Shown piece by piece: positions 22,467 through 31,946 of a stretch of DNA of 36,931 nucleotides; within the stretch, counting starts at the first letter, position 1; the number at the start of each line of letters is the position of its first letter. Origin of the DNA: Nitrospirota bacterium (GTDB lineage: Bacteria > Nitrospirota > Thermodesulfovibrionia > Thermodesulfovibrionales > JdFR-85); NCBI GenBank assembly GCA_035873375.1, contig JAYWMQ010000024.1:1-36931 (forward strand). Direction: 5' to 3'. The translations under genes and the position numbers were made by a program. The notes under the pieces were generated by a model, which did no database searches, had not been told where the DNA came from, and saw nothing but the letters and a program-made list of their open reading frames with translations.

Positions 22467-22832
22467 ATGAAAAAAACAGCAGTGTCGTTAATAATACTGG
22501 CCATGTTCATCACTTCGTGCGTGGCGATAGAGGGCAGACCCGGCCCGCGTCCATTACCCCCGGCACATGGATGCAAGGCAACGCACATCTATTACTACTA
22601 TCCATCCGCCTTTGTATATTTCGATGTCAACCGGAAGATTTATTTCTATCTTTCCGACGGGGCATGGATAACCGCTCCTGTACTGCCACCCACAATCGTG
22701 ATAAGACCTGACGAGTATGTCACTATCGAACTCGATGTTGACAGACCTTATATCTATTTTAATAAACACAGGAAGGAGTTCCCGCCAGGCAAGAAGTACA
22801 GAAGACATAAAGGCAGACACGGAATGCATTAA
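22467..22832 (+). CDS. Small lipoprotein of unknown function
   Basis: The 121-residue product starts MKKTAVSLIILAMFITSCVA, a type II signal peptide with lipobox ITSC and lipidation at C18. The mature part is short and aromatic (THIYYYYPSAFVYFDVNRKIYFYLSDGAW, too long to quote fully as one motif), with a basic histidine-rich tail KKYRRHKGRHGMH. The GGAGGG ribosome site fixes the start at 22467, not the earlier ATG at 22452. It stands alone on the + strand, divergent from the LolA-like gene and convergent with the radical-SAM gene. It may be surface or periplasm anchored; no function is recognised. Confidence 0.8.
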   Translation: MKKTAVSLIILAMFITSCVAIEGRPGPRPLPPAHGCKATHIYYYYPSAFVYFDVNRKIYFYLSDGAWITAPVLPPTIVIRPDEYVTIELDVDRPYIYFNKHRKEFPPGKKYRRHKGRHGMH

Positions 22833-22849
22833 GACTAAAAGGCGGGCAA

Positions 22850-23788
22850 CTATTCTGCGTGGAGAACCTCTACTGCAGGAGACTTGTAAAGTCTGCCCTG
22901 ATATGTATTGAGGTCATTAAACCGCTCCCCCATATCCCTCAGTATCTCCTGCCTGCCCTTGCCCCACAGCGGCGCTATCAGCATATCGTCAGGTGCTGTT
23001 GCAAAGACCCTCTGAAGGACTATTGAGGGTGAAAGCCTCTCAATAAACCTGACTGCAAAGTCGAGATACTCCTCATAATCAAAGAGATGAAAGGGGTCTT
23101 CCCTGTAAAGCTTCTCCAGCCGTGTATCCTTGATCACCTGCAGCTGGTGTATTTTTAGAAACTCAATGGACAGCCCGGATATTACATCCGCCATCTCAAG
23201 CATCTCCTCTTCAGTCTCTGTTGGAAACCCGACTATAAGGTGGGCACCAATATGAATCCCCCGTCCCCTGGTAAGTTCGATTGCCCTGAGGAATGCTGCA
23301 TAATCATGACCACGGTTGATAAAGTCGAGTGTCCGGTCATGGATGGACTGAAGCCCGTATTCAACAAGGATGAAGTAATCCCTTGAGAGTTCTTCAAGAA
23401 GCCTGACCTTTGCCTCATCAATACAGTCCGGCCTCGTGCCTATGGCAAGCCCAATCACATCAGGCCCCTTCAGGGCTTCCCTGTACAGGCGCTCAAGCTC
23501 ATCCACAGGTGCGTGGGTGTTTGTGTATGGCTGAAAATAGACGATAAATTTCTCCGCCTTGTATCTCCTCCTGAGGAAAACTGAGCCATTGCTTATCTGC
23601 TCCTTGAGCGGGAGAACCGAGCGGCATGAGGACGGCCTGAAGCTGTCATTGTTGCAGTATATACACCCGCCATACCCGGCAGTACCATCCCTGTTAGGAC
23701 ACGTAAATCCTGCATCCACATTCACCTTGTAGACAGTCAGGCCAAAGAGGGATTTTATGTAATGACCGAATGAATTATATCTCTGCAT
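22850..23788 (-). CDS. Radical-SAM protein of the YhcC/TIGR01212 family
   Basis: The 312-residue product begins with the family N-terminus RYNSFGHYIKSLFG-x-x-VYKV, then the cluster-binding cysteines C30-x11-C42-x2-C45 (FTCPNRDG and GGCIYCNN), the YFQPYTNTHAP block, IGTRPDCI, LVEYGLQSIHDRTL and HLIVGFPTETEEEMLEM. The spaced first cysteine is typical of this family and of the related Elp3-like enzymes. Its reaction is not established here; RNA modification is a frequent guess for relatives. The gene overlaps the end of thiE by 14 bases, so it is co-transcribed with the fatty-acid and thiamin genes. Confidence 0.88.
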   Translation of the reverse strand: MQRYNSFGHYIKSLFGLTVYKVNVDAGFTCPNRDGTAGYGGCIYCNNDSFRPSSCRSVLPLKEQISNGSVFLRRRYKAEKFIVYFQPYTNTHAPVDELERLYREALKGPDVIGLAIGTRPDCIDEAKVRLLEELSRDYFILVEYGLQSIHDRTLDFINRGHDYAAFLRAIELTRGRGIHIGAHLIVGFPTETEEEMLEMADVISGLSIEFLKIHQLQVIKDTRLEKLYREDPFHLFDYEEYLDFAVRFIERLSPSIVLQRVFATAPDDMLIAPLWGKGRQEILRDMGERFNDLNTYQGRLYKSPAVEVLHAE

Positions 23789-24440
23789 ATATTATATTAA
23801 CAAAATCGCGTGCAGTACGGCAGACGTCCGGGGATTTCAGGATTCCGGAGGCAACAGCCACGGCTGAGGCCCCGTGCCTCATAACATCCCTGAGGTTCTT
23901 CAAATTAATCCCGCCTATCGCCACAACAGGGATATCGAGAGACGACACAACATCCCTCAACAGATTAAGTCCCCTGGGAGTGCCTGCATCTTTTGTGGAG
24001 GTTTGAAAAACAGGGCCAAACCCGATATAGTCTGCACCATTACACCAAGCCTCCAGCGCCTGATTCATATCGTGTGTGGATATTCCGATAATCTTTTTTC
24101 CCATTATCTTCCTTGCTGCCTTTAGTGGAAGGTCATCCTGACCAAGGTGAACCCCGTCTGCACCCACTGCAAGGGCTATATCTGCATGGTCATTGACGAT
24201 TAATACGGCACTGTAATCATCCGTCAATCTCCTGAGCTTCTCTGCCTGCAAAAACATATCCCTTCTGCAGAGGGCCTTCTCCCTGTATTGTATCCACCTG
24301 ATGCCGGCATCAAGGACTTTTCTTACCGTCTCATCAACGCTCAGGGCAGAGAGACTGCCATCTGTTATAAAACAGATACCTCCGTAAAGCATGTTTTTAC
24401 CTGTTATTTCCTGATTGAAGGCAGGGGCACCGGATATCAT
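23775..24440 (-). CDS. thiE: Thiamin-phosphate synthase
   Basis: ThiE joins the pyrimidine pyrophosphate and thiazole phosphate to make thiamin phosphate. The TIM-barrel signatures are present: IQYREKALCRRDM (normally Q-x-R-E-K), LIVNDHADIALAVGADGVHLGQDDLPL, IIGISTHDMNQA, ADYIGFGPVFQTSTKDAG and IPVVAIGGINLKNL. Length is normal. The start is uncertain: ATG 24440 follows the accC stop by three bases with no ribosome site, while ATG 24392 (MLYGGICFITDG) is closer to typical family starts. Other thiamin genes are not in this cluster. Confidence 0.93.
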   Translation of the reverse strand: MISGAPAFNQEITGKNMLYGGICFITDGSLSALSVDETVRKVLDAGIRWIQYREKALCRRDMFLQAEKLRRLTDDYSAVLIVNDHADIALAVGADGVHLGQDDLPLKAARKIMGKKIIGISTHDMNQALEAWCNGADYIGFGPVFQTSTKDAGTPRGLNLLRDVVSSLDIPVVAIGGINLKNLRDVMRHGASAVAVASGILKSPDVCRTARDFVNIIYAEI

Positions 24441-24443
24441 CTA

Positions 24444-25790
24444 CTACCCGGACAGGAGGTTCTCAACAAATTTGGTGGTATAGTTGCCGCTGAGAAACTC
24501 TTCAGACACAAGCACCTTCTGCTGGAACGGAATGGTTGTCTGGATACCCTCTATTATAAACTCCTTCAGGGCACGGCGCATTCGGTGTATCGCCTCTTCA
24601 CGGTCTCTCCCTGTAACAATAAGCTTTGCTATCAGGGAATCATAGTTGCTCGGCACTGTCCAGCCACTATAAGCCGCTGTATCCACCCTCACCCCGGGTC
24701 CGCCGGGCAGATAAAGAAAAGTTATCTTTCCGGGAGAAGGCACAAATCTCTTCGGGTCTTCAGCATTTATACGGCATTCAATGGCATGACCGGTTATAGT
24801 TACCTTGTTCTGCCTGAACTCCAGTAAATTTCCGGCTGCAAGCTTTATCTGCTCCTTTACTATATCAATCCCTGTTACGGCCTCTGTTACGGGGTGCTCC
24901 ACCTGGATACGCGTATTTATCTCCATAAAATAAACATTATCCTCAAGGTCAACAATAAACTCCAGGGTCCCGACATTTCTGTACTTAAGGGCCTTTGCTG
25001 CCTTTACTGCATACTCCCCTATCTTCTTTCTGAACTTATCCGTAACATTAGGTCCCGGGGATTCCTCGAGCAGCTTCTGATGACGCCTCTGGATTGAACA
25101 GTCCCTTTCACCAAGATGCACTGTATTGCCCTTGTTGTCAGCCATTACCTGAACCTCGATATGGCGCATCTCGGATATGTACTTCTCCAGGTAGAGGTCC
25201 CCACATCCAAAGGCCGCAAGGGACTCCCTCTGTGCAGTATTAAATGCATTCTCTATTCCCGCCTCTGCCTCAACGATTCGCATTCCCCTGCCCCCGCCTC
25301 CGGCAGATGCCTTAAGTATCACGGGATATCCGATCTTGCCGGCAAGTTTTCGGGCCACTGCGGCATTTTTCACCAGGCCGTCACTGCCGGGCACCACTGG
25401 CACGCCCTTTTTCTTCAGTATATATCTTGCCCTTGCCTTGTCACCGCCAAGACGGATATTTTCAGGTTTTGGGCCGATAAAGGTAATACCTGACTTGCCA
25501 CAGGCCTCTGCAAACTGGGGATTTTCCGACAAAAATCCATATCCGGGATGAATGGCCTCAGAGTCTGTTATCTCTGATGCACTCAGTATGGCAGGCGTAT
25601 GCAGGTAACTGTGCTGCGGATTTGCCGGGCCAATGCAGACGGCCTCGTCAGCAAGCTTCACATGCATGGACTCTTTATCAACATCAGAGTAAACTGCAAC
25701 GGTCTTGATGCCAAGTTCACTGCAGGCACGGATAATACGTACTGCAATCTCTCCACGATTTGCTATAAGGATTTTTTTGAAGAGTTTCAT
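24444..25790 (-). CDS. accC: Biotin carboxylase subunit of acetyl-CoA carboxylase
   Basis: AccC carboxylates the biotin on AccB using ATP and bicarbonate, the first step of fatty-acid synthesis. The 448-residue product shows [21 protein letters not shown], the glycine-rich ATP lid [42 protein letters not shown] and [14 protein letters not shown] with the catalytic arginine. Length is standard. It overlaps the accB stop as ATGA, a classic accBC pair. The alternative pyruvate carboxylase subunit is possible by sequence alone, but the accB partner with a BCCP domain favours AccC. Confidence 0.95.
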   Translation of the reverse strand: MKLFKKILIANRGEIAVRIIRACSELGIKTVAVYSDVDKESMHVKLADEAVCIGPANPQHSYLHTPAILSASEITDSEAIHPGYGFLSENPQFAEACGKSGITFIGPKPENIRLGGDKARARYILKKKGVPVVPGSDGLVKNAAVARKLAGKIGYPVILKASAGGGGRGMRIVEAEAGIENAFNTAQRESLAAFGCGDLYLEKYISEMRHIEVQVMADNKGNTVHLGERDCSIQRRHQKLLEESPGPNVTDKFRKKIGEYAVKAAKALKYRNVGTLEFIVDLEDNVYFMEINTRIQVEHPVTEAVTGIDIVKEQIKLAAGNLLEFRQNKVTITGHAIECRINAEDPKRFVPSPGKITFLYLPGGPGVRVDTAAYSGWTVPSNYDSLIAKLIVTGRDREEAIHRMRRALKEFIIEGIQTTIPFQQKVLVSEEFLSGNYTTKFVENLLSG

Positions 25791-26224
25791 GCCGGCTCTA
25801 TCAGGAAGAGGGGCTCACCGTATTCTACAGACCGACCGTTTTCAACCAGCATTCTCACCACTGTCCCTTCCACCTCACTCTCGATCTCGTTCATCAGTTT
25901 CATTGCCTCGATAATACATAAAACCTGTCCCACCTTAACCCTTGAGCCAACCTCAATAAAGGGTTCTGCATCAGGAGAAGGGGCAGTGTAGAAGGTACCG
26001 ACAATCGGAGATGTGACAGTAACAAGATGGGATGTATCCTCTGCTTCAGGCACTGATTCAGACGCCGGCTCAGAAACCCTGGGCCTTTTCTCCACAACCT
26101 CTATTGAGGACTGCTGCTTCTCACGCCTCAGTTTTACCTTTACTCCCTCCCTCTCAAGCTCGATCTCGGATATATCCGTATCCTTCAGGAGGTCAATAAG
26201 TGCCTTTATCTCGTCCAGGTTCAT
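25787..26224 (-). CDS. accB: Biotin carboxyl carrier protein of acetyl-CoA carboxylase
   Basis: The 145-residue product has an N-terminal helix ([22 protein letters not shown]), a Pro/Glu/Ser-rich linker and the biotinyl domain. The domain has [23 protein letters not shown] (quoted in parts: [14 protein letters not shown]) and the biotinylation site EAMKLMNE, with the lysine near residue 109. The SPMVGTFYR-AP-type thumb region marks AccB rather than other carriers. It starts 4 bases into the efp stop region (ATGA overlap) and is translationally coupled to accC downstream. Confidence 0.96.
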   Translation of the reverse strand: MNLDEIKALIDLLKDTDISEIELEREGVKVKLRREKQQSSIEVVEKRPRVSEPASESVPEAEDTSHLVTVTSPIVGTFYTAPSPDAEPFIEVGSRVKVGQVLCIIEAMKLMNEIESEVEGTVVRMLVENGRSVEYGEPLFLIEPA

Positions 26225-26784
26225 CCCTTCACCCTCTCTATGTATTCACCTGTGCGTGTATCAACCTTGATGATATCTCCCTCATTTATATGAAATGGAA
26301 CTTTCACACTTGCACCTGTCTCAAGTATAGCAGGTTTGCTGCCACCTGAAGCAGTATCTCCCTTAAATCCAGGCTCTGTCTGAGCCACTTTCAGCTCAAC
26401 AAAAATGGGCAGCTCAACTGCAATCGCTTCACCTTTATAGTATAGGATATAGACATTCATATTCTCCTTGAGATACTTCAGAGAATCACCAAGCTGCTCC
26501 TCTGTAACAGGAACCTGCTCATAGGTCTCGGTATCCATAAAATAACAGAGATTATCCTGCTTATACAGATACTGCATCTCCTTCTCCTCAAGCTCGGGCT
26601 TTGGCACCTTGTCCCCGGAGGAGAATGTCTCTTCGATTATCTTTCCCGTTCTGAGACCCTTCATTTTCGTTCTGACAAAGGCACTGCCCCTGCCCATCTT
26701 CACATGCTGAAAGTCCAGTATCTCATAAGGCTCTCCCCTGAATTCTATCTTGGTGCCCCGCTTGAAATCACTTGTTGAAATCAT
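26221..26784 (-). CDS. efp: Translation elongation factor P with arginine at the tip
   Basis: EF-P helps the ribosome through polyproline stretches. The 187-residue product has the three-domain pattern: [10 protein letters not shown] at the start, [20 protein letters not shown] in the KOW-like first domain, then [19 protein letters not shown] and a C-terminal [25 protein letters not shown] motif. At the tip loop (KMGRGSA) the residue at position 32 is Arg, not the Lys that EpmA modifies in E. coli. The ribosome site GGAGG lies 6 bases before ATG 26784, so the TTG at 26787 is not needed. It is followed directly by accB. Confidence 0.95.
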   Translation of the reverse strand: MISTSDFKRGTKIEFRGEPYEILDFQHVKMGRGSAFVRTKMKGLRTGKIIEETFSSGDKVPKPELEEKEMQYLYKQDNLCYFMDTETYEQVPVTEEQLGDSLKYLKENMNVYILYYKGEAIAVELPIFVELKVAQTEPGFKGDTASGGSKPAILETGASVKVPFHINEGDIIKVDTRTGEYIERVKG

Positions 26785-26841
26785 CAACTTCCTCCGTTAT
26801 TAAAATTTACGTAACAGCTTATTCTACTTTTAAAGCAGCGT

Positions 26842-27897
26842 CTATATAATCTCCGGCCTCTTCGGCAAACGGGTCAAAACCCTTGAACCCTTCTCACCAA
26901 TATAAACCATATCCTCTATTCTAACCCCTCCCACACCCGGCACATAAATGCCTGGCTCGATGGTAAAGACCATGCCCTGGCCGAGGGTATCCCTGCTTAT
27001 CAATGATATACGAGGAGACTCATGTATATCAAGCCCAACGCCGTGCCCGGTACCATGGCCAAAAAAATCTCCAAAACCCGCTTCTTTAATCAAGTCCCTT
27101 GCGGCCCTGTCCACTTCACTCGCCCTTACTCCTGCAACGGCTGTCCTGATTGCAGAACGGTTGGCCTTCAACACTGTATTATACATCTTTAGCTTACCCT
27201 CGATGTCGGAACCTTTTATCAGAAGGGTCCTCGTCATATCAGAAAAATACCCCCCTGCTTCTCCACCCCAGTCAATAACCACCAGGTCTCCTGCCTTAAG
27301 CCTTCTATCCGACACCGAGGCATGTGGAAGGGCGGCATTTTCTCCTGAGGCCACTATTATATCAAACGGTATGCGCTGACAGCCCCTCCTCCTAAGCGAT
27401 TCTTCAAGCCTGAGTGCAATCGCCCTCTCTGTCACACCCTTTCTTATTGCCGGCCTTGTCTCAACAAAGGCCTCTTCAGCGCGTCTTACAGCTTTTTTAA
27501 TCAGCCTGACTTCCTCCTTCTCCTTCTTCAGCCTGAGTGACTCAACCATCTCCTTCACGGCTCTGAGCGCAAAGCTCCTTTTAAGGTCATGATACAGGCT
27601 GTAGGGGGCGGTAAATTCAAAAGCAAGGGAAGTTTTTCGGAGGGACTTGAGGGTCTTCTTTACACGGCGCAGCAATGCCCCGACAGGCACGATAATTTCG
27701 CATCCCCTTACCTCCCTGGCCGCCTGCTCCCTGTATCTGAAGTCCGTAAAGAAGAATGCATCTTTTTTTGTGATAAGCAGTAATGCTGAAGAACCCCGGA
27801 AGCCTGTGAGATAACGAATATTTATAATGCTGCTGACCAGAAAGGCCTTCAGGCGTTTTTCTGAAACTCTTTCCCTTATGCTTTCAATCCTGTCCAT
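26842..27897 (-). CDS. pepP: Xaa-Pro aminopeptidase (M24 family)
   Basis: The 351-residue product has a creatinase-like N-domain (IRYLTGFRGSSALLLIT, FFTDFRYREQA) and the metallopeptidase C-domain. Metal ligands are visible in VVIDWGGEAGGYFSDMTRTL (two aspartates), GTGHGVGLDIHESPRIS (His), FTIEPGIYVPG (Glu) and GGVRIEDMV (Glu). It removes N-terminal residues before proline in the cytoplasm. Pairing with efp is common in bacteria and both relate to proline in proteins. Length fits the short bacterial class. An AGGG ribosome site precedes ATG 27897. Confidence 0.93.
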   Translation of the reverse strand: MDRIESIRERVSEKRLKAFLVSSIINIRYLTGFRGSSALLLITKKDAFFFTDFRYREQAAREVRGCEIIVPVGALLRRVKKTLKSLRKTSLAFEFTAPYSLYHDLKRSFALRAVKEMVESLRLKKEKEEVRLIKKAVRRAEEAFVETRPAIRKGVTERAIALRLEESLRRRGCQRIPFDIIVASGENAALPHASVSDRRLKAGDLVVIDWGGEAGGYFSDMTRTLLIKGSDIEGKLKMYNTVLKANRSAIRTAVAGVRASEVDRAARDLIKEAGFGDFFGHGTGHGVGLDIHESPRISLISRDTLGQGMVFTIEPGIYVPGVGGVRIEDMVYIGEKGSRVLTRLPKRPEII

Positions 27898-28014
27898 GTA
27901 AAAGACCCTTATAAATCAGCAACGGATTTTCAATAAAAAAGGATTTGAGCGCTTAAATCAGATTTGGGCTTCATTCAGAAACGAACAAGGTAAAGACCTG
28001 GAAGTGAGATACGG

Positions 28015-28371
28015 CTAAAACTCCTTCTCTATCTGTGGCACTGTCATTCTCAGCACATATCTTGCCTTACCGTAATTACCATCAGGCTTCACAACAAGGG
28101 CAAGATAATAGTCCTCTGTAATCCTTCTCATTATAATTCCACAGACGTCAGCTATAAGCAGAAACTCCCTGGCCTGCCCAAGCTGCAGATCCCGGGATGC
28201 CGTCTCAATATCCTTCATCAATGCTGAGGCCTCAGCAGAAAGGACACTGAAATCAAGCAGCCTCTCCACCACGTATTCCTCAACAGGAATACCGTCCGAG
28301 GCAAGTATCATCGCCGCTACAGCCCCGTCAACCCTGTCAGTTGCCTCTTTAAGAACTTCCGAAAAATTCAT
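28015..28371 (-). CDS. Roadblock/LC7-domain protein
   Basis: The 118-residue product (from MNFSEVLKEATDRVDG) follows the roadblock/LC7 pattern: helix, DGAVAAMILASDGIPVEEY, a central helix with LSAEASALMKDIE, then two strands (EFLLIADVCGIIMRRI, YYLALVVKPDGNYGKARYVL). Such proteins dimerise and act as GTPase partners (MglB type) or scaffolds. An upstream ATG at 28407 lies within the TPR gene; the overlap from 28371 to 28349 is normal for a coupled pair. No GTPase of the MglA type is nearby. The partner is perhaps the TPR protein. Confidence 0.75.
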   Translation of the reverse strand: MNFSEVLKEATDRVDGAVAAMILASDGIPVEEYVVERLLDFSVLSAEASALMKDIETASRDLQLGQAREFLLIADVCGIIMRRITEDYYLALVVKPDGNYGKARYVLRMTVPQIEKEF

Positions 28372-29326
28372 CCCCTCTATTCCTGAGTCCCTCGTAAAAG
28401 CCTTCAAGCCGCCCCACGAGAGACCCTGTATCCTTTCCTATCATTTTCAGATAATATTTCAACTCTTCCACCCTCTGTCTTACTTTACTGTTGTCAGGGT
28501 CTGTATCCAGTACACCTTGAAATATCTCAACAGCCTTCATATACCGGCCTGCGTCTATGTATCCATCAGCCTCCCTAAGGAGTGCATCAACCTCTGATGA
28601 GGCGGGTTTCCCTGCGGAATCGGTTAAACCATCCAGCATATCATCAAAACTAAAAGCTGAATCATCTGTAATACCCGCAAAAGGCTCCTCTGACTTGACT
28701 TCATCAGGCATGGCAAACATGGGTGAATCATCCCCTGCCGTCTCCTGTACCTCTTCAGTAACAATCTCACCGAACTGCCTGTATTCTTCAAAGCCGGCAG
28801 CCCCTATCGTCCCGGCAACCTCGATATCTTCAGAAACATCTTCCGATCTTCCGGTATCAGGAACTTCAAATGTCTCCACAGGTTCCGGCTCAACGTAAAA
28901 AGGTTGTTCCTCCGGTGATTTCCGGGCCGAACCAGTCAATATTTCAAGGGTCTGCCTTGCCTCATCATCATGGGGATTTATCTCAAGTACCTTTCGAAGG
29001 CAAACGGCCGCCTTTTCAGTATCTCCGGCCGAGTTATAGATTTCAGCAAGTTTTTTCTGGGCAAACAGGTTGTCAGGAACTGCTGCAATAACCTTTTCAA
29101 ACTCTCCTCTGGCCTTCTCTGTCTGACCTCTCTCGAGATATATCTTCCCAAGCGATACCCTTGCCGTCGTGTACGCAGGCTGTTTATGCAGTTCCTCGAG
29201 AAGCACTTCAATGGCTTCATCATACATACCTGCCTTACGGTATTCCTCAGCAAGGGGGACAAAGAGTTTAGAGCTGGGATCCTTTTCAAGCCTTGCCTTT
29301 AATTTTTCGATATCTTCCAGTGCCAT
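28349..29326 (-). CDS. Tetratricopeptide-repeat protein
   Basis: The 325-residue product has TPR units near its N-terminus (about residues 16-110: AEEYRKAGMYDEAIEVLLEEL, VSLGKIYLERGQTEKARGEFEK and LAEIYNSAGDTEKAAVCLRKVL). A long acidic, low-complexity middle (about 115-235) comes next, and then another TPR at 250-290 (ADGYIDAGRYMKAVEIFQGVLD). No signal peptide is seen, so it is likely cytoplasmic. The C-terminus YLKMIGKDTGSLVGRLEGFYEGL continues directly into the roadblock gene. A scaffold role with the roadblock protein is plausible but unproven. Confidence 0.88.
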   Translation of the reverse strand: MALEDIEKLKARLEKDPSSKLFVPLAEEYRKAGMYDEAIEVLLEELHKQPAYTTARVSLGKIYLERGQTEKARGEFEKVIAAVPDNLFAQKKLAEIYNSAGDTEKAAVCLRKVLEINPHDDEARQTLEILTGSARKSPEEQPFYVEPEPVETFEVPDTGRSEDVSEDIEVAGTIGAAGFEEYRQFGEIVTEEVQETAGDDSPMFAMPDEVKSEEPFAGITDDSAFSFDDMLDGLTDSAGKPASSEVDALLREADGYIDAGRYMKAVEIFQGVLDTDPDNSKVRQRVEELKYYLKMIGKDTGSLVGRLEGFYEGLRNRGDEFFGSS

Positions 29327-29415
29327 AAAAAATATCCTGTACCCGTTAAACTTCAGGTATAATATTCATTATATTGCCTGATTACAGACGATGTCAACAA
29401 CAATGATACATCTCT

Positions 29416-30600
29416 TTACTTTGAATGTCTCAGGTAGTGGTCAAATATTATCTCTGCACAACCCTCTTTGCTCATCAGGGGATAATCAGCAACACCGTCT
29501 TTGTCAATAATACTGATCTTGTTTGTATCAGAGTCAAACCCGGCTCCCTCTAAGGTTACATCATTAAATACAATAAAGTCCATCCCCTTTTCCCTGAGTT
29601 TTTTCTTTGCTTTTGCAATATTCGGACCGGTCTCGGCAGAGAAACCCACAATAAAAGGCCGTGTCCTCATACCTGATACAGCCTTCACGATATCCGGAGC
29701 AGGTCTCAGCCTGAGGGCAAAGGACTCCCCCTTTTCTCTTTTAACAGGCGAATAATCATCCGGCACGAAATCAGCCACTGCTGCAGCCATCACCAGGATA
29801 TCAACTCCCCCGACATTCTTCTTCACTGCCTCAAGCATCTCATCTGAGGTCTCTACCCTTACCACCTTTGCTCCCATGGGTGGTTCAACGGAGACAGGCC
29901 CACTTACGAGTGTAACATCAGCACCACGTTCCATGGCCACCCTGGCAAGGGCATACCCCATCCTGCCTGAGGAACGGTTTGATATGAAACGGACAGGGTC
30001 AATATACTCCCTTGTAGGACCTGCAACCACAAGCACCTTAAGCCCGTCAAGGTCTTTTTTGGTCAGACAACCTTTTGCAGCCTCAATTATGCGTCCAACA
30101 TCTGCCATCCTGCCCACGCCGTATTCACCACAGGCAAGCTCTCCCTCTTCAGGTTCTATCTCATGGAATCCCAAATCCTTGAGGGTTTTGATATTCCTTT
30201 GAACAACAGGGTGTTCATACATCCTCCAGTTCATTGCCGGAGCAAATATTACCGGCCCCCTGAATGCAAGCAAGGTGAGAGAAACCATATCATCAGCGAT
30301 TCCTGATGCAAACTTTCCGATGATATTGGCCGTTGCAGGGGCGACTACAAAGAGGTCGGCGCTTTCAGGCAGGTTTATATGAGCCATGGGCTCTGAGAAA
30401 ATATCCGTGCAGACCTTGTTTCCCGAGAGACTCTCGAGAGTAAGCGGGGTAATAAACCGTTGTGATGATTCCGTCATCACAACGGTAACTTCAGCTTCTT
30501 CCGACCTTAATCTTCTTACAAGCTCTGCGGTCTTGTAAACAGCAATACCACCGGTAACCGCAAGTATGACATGTCTATTCTTCAGGCTCGAAGGCTTCAT
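29416..30600 (-). CDS. coaBC: Bifunctional phosphopantothenoylcysteine decarboxylase / phosphopantothenate-cysteine ligase
   Basis: CoaBC makes 4'-phosphopantetheine for coenzyme A. The N-domain (flavin-dependent CoaC) shows NRHVILAVTGGIAVYKTAELVRRL, PATANIIGKFASGIADD, FAPAMNWRMYEHPVVQRN and the catalytic cysteine in ACGEYGVGRM. The C-domain (CoaB) shows VAGPTREYIDPVRFISNRSSGRMG and MAAAVADF. Length, 394 residues, is standard. Its start overlaps rpoZ by 26 bases, and the rpoZ-coaBC order is widely conserved. Confidence 0.95.
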   Translation of the reverse strand: MKPSSLKNRHVILAVTGGIAVYKTAELVRRLRSEEAEVTVVMTESSQRFITPLTLESLSGNKVCTDIFSEPMAHINLPESADLFVVAPATANIIGKFASGIADDMVSLTLLAFRGPVIFAPAMNWRMYEHPVVQRNIKTLKDLGFHEIEPEEGELACGEYGVGRMADVGRIIEAAKGCLTKKDLDGLKVLVVAGPTREYIDPVRFISNRSSGRMGYALARVAMERGADVTLVSGPVSVEPPMGAKVVRVETSDEMLEAVKKNVGGVDILVMAAAVADFVPDDYSPVKREKGESFALRLRPAPDIVKAVSGMRTRPFIVGFSAETGPNIAKAKKKLREKGMDFIVFNDVTLEGAGFDSDTNKISIIDKDGVADYPLMSKEGCAEIIFDHYLRHSK

Positions 30601-30961
30601 TCGGTTTTGCGGATCCTTCCACTGCCTCTTTTTCGTGAATATATATCTTCAGGTCCTTTTCAAGCTCGGAAAGGTCTTCTGTTTCAACCTCGCGTTTCTT
30701 TTCTTCAATCAGCCTGTGGAAATCAATCTTCTTTGCCTCTTCCCTGGCCTTTAATGCCTCTTCACCGGTAATGAACTCCAGTGCACCCTGAACAGCCTCT
30801 TCAATGGCTATAGTGGTTACCTTTTTTGACTTTGAAGGCACCCTTGGTTTACTGCCACCAAATATAAGGTCCTTTGCCCTCTGTGCCGCAATATTTACAA
30901 GCCTGAACCTACCATCAATCTTGTTGCGGTCATATTCAACAGGCAGGGAAATAATATCCAT
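30575..30961 (-). CDS. rpoZ: RNA polymerase omega subunit (extended)
   Basis: Omega helps assemble RNA polymerase. The RpoZ signature is RFRLVNIAAQRAKDLIFGGSKPRV and TTIAIEEAVQGAL. The product has about 128 residues against 70-90 for a common omega; an acidic, charged tail of around 45 residues (EEAKKIDFHRLIEEKKREVE onward) is added. I prefer ATG 30961 because GGAGAGG lies 8 bases before it; the GTG at 30970 would be too near that site. It sits between gmk and coaBC, its usual place. Confidence 0.93.
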   Translation of the reverse strand: MDIISLPVEYDRNKIDGRFRLVNIAAQRAKDLIFGGSKPRVPSKSKKVTTIAIEEAVQGALEFITGEEALKAREEAKKIDFHRLIEEKKREVETEDLSELEKDLKIYIHEKEAVEGSAKPNEAFEPEE

Positions 30962-31024
30962 TCCGATCACCTCTCCTTCTGTATTAATAGTAATAGATAA
31001 TTCAATACTGCATTAAAACTTGAT

Positions 31025-31642
31025 TCAAGATGCTTCCAACCCATATGTCTCCCTGATCCACTCGTGGTCAACACGGCTGATATGTAACCTCTTTGACAAG
31101 ACCACGGAGCCAAGCTCATTAAGGGCAACATCAAGGCTGTCATTTACTATAACATAATCGTACAACCTGTAGTCACCTATCTCTTCCCTCGCCTTTTTAA
31201 GCCTCCGGAGAATCACCTTCTCACTGTCGGTCTTCCTTGATATCAACCTCTTCTTAAGTATCTCCAAAGATGGGGGCAGGACAAAGATAAAGGTCGCATC
31301 AATACCCTTCTGCCGTATCTGGGCTGCACCCTGAACATCTATATCGAGTATTACGTCTGTACCGCCCTGTATCACTTCAAAGAGCTTTGCCCTTGATGTG
31401 CCATACAGATTGCCGTGGACCTCTGCCCATTCAAGAAACTCCCCGTCAGCAACCATACTCATAAACCGGTCTTCATCGACAAAAAAATAGTCCCTTCCAT
31501 CCACCTCCCCTTCTCTTGCCTGTCTTGTGGTATAGGATATGGAATGGACTATCCGGGGCACAACCCCTGTGAGACTCTTGCAAAGCGTTGTCTTTCCTGC
31601 TCCAGAGGGGGCTGAGACTATGAAGATTGAACCCTTTTTCAT
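31025..31642 (-). CDS. gmk: Guanylate kinase
   Basis: Gmk phosphorylates GMP to GDP. The 205-residue product has the P-loop [11 protein letters not shown] (about residues 10-20), [22 protein letters not shown] for GMP binding, [30 protein letters not shown] and [15 protein letters not shown]. Length is normal. It overlaps remA by 4 bases (ATGA). The remA-gmk-rpoZ order is common. Confidence 0.97.
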   Translation of the reverse strand: MKKGSIFIVSAPSGAGKTTLCKSLTGVVPRIVHSISYTTRQAREGEVDGRDYFFVDEDRFMSMVADGEFLEWAEVHGNLYGTSRAKLFEVIQGGTDVILDIDVQGAAQIRQKGIDATFIFVLPPSLEILKKRLISRKTDSEKVILRRLKKAREEIGDYRLYDYVIVNDSLDVALNELGSVVLSKRLHISRVDHEWIRETYGLEAS

Positions 31643-31926
31643 TCCTCCGGATCTTTTTCAGCAGTTTGGGATTCCTTACCAAAAAACCTCTGGGTTATGG
31701 TTTCCGGCTGCAGGGCCGACAGTATCACATGATCGCTGTCCGTCACGATTATGGAACGGGTTCTCCTGCCCTCTGTTGCATCCACAAGTTTTCCCCTTTT
31801 CTTTGCCTCGTCCCTCAATCGTTTCATAGGTGCAGAGCCGGGTGTTACTATAGCTATGACCCTCGATGAAGAAACCATATTGCCGAATCCTATATTAACA
31901 AGCACGGCCATTGTATCCCTTTTCAT
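31639..31926 (-). CDS. remA: RemA/DUF370 family DNA-binding regulator
   Basis: The 95-residue product matches the RemA family along its length: [61 protein letters not shown]. In Bacillus RemA activates matrix and osmoprotection genes by wrapping DNA; in other phyla the target genes are unknown. GGAGG lies 4 bases before ATG 31926, which supports the extended start [11 protein letters not shown]. The position between yicC and gmk is the canonical one. Confidence 0.93.
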   Translation of the reverse strand: MKRDTMAVLVNIGFGNMVSSSRVIAIVTPGSAPMKRLRDEAKKRGKLVDATEGRRTRSIIVTDSDHVILSALQPETITQRFFGKESQTAEKDPEE

Positions 31927-31946
31927 CTTTCCTCCAGTGTTTGTTA

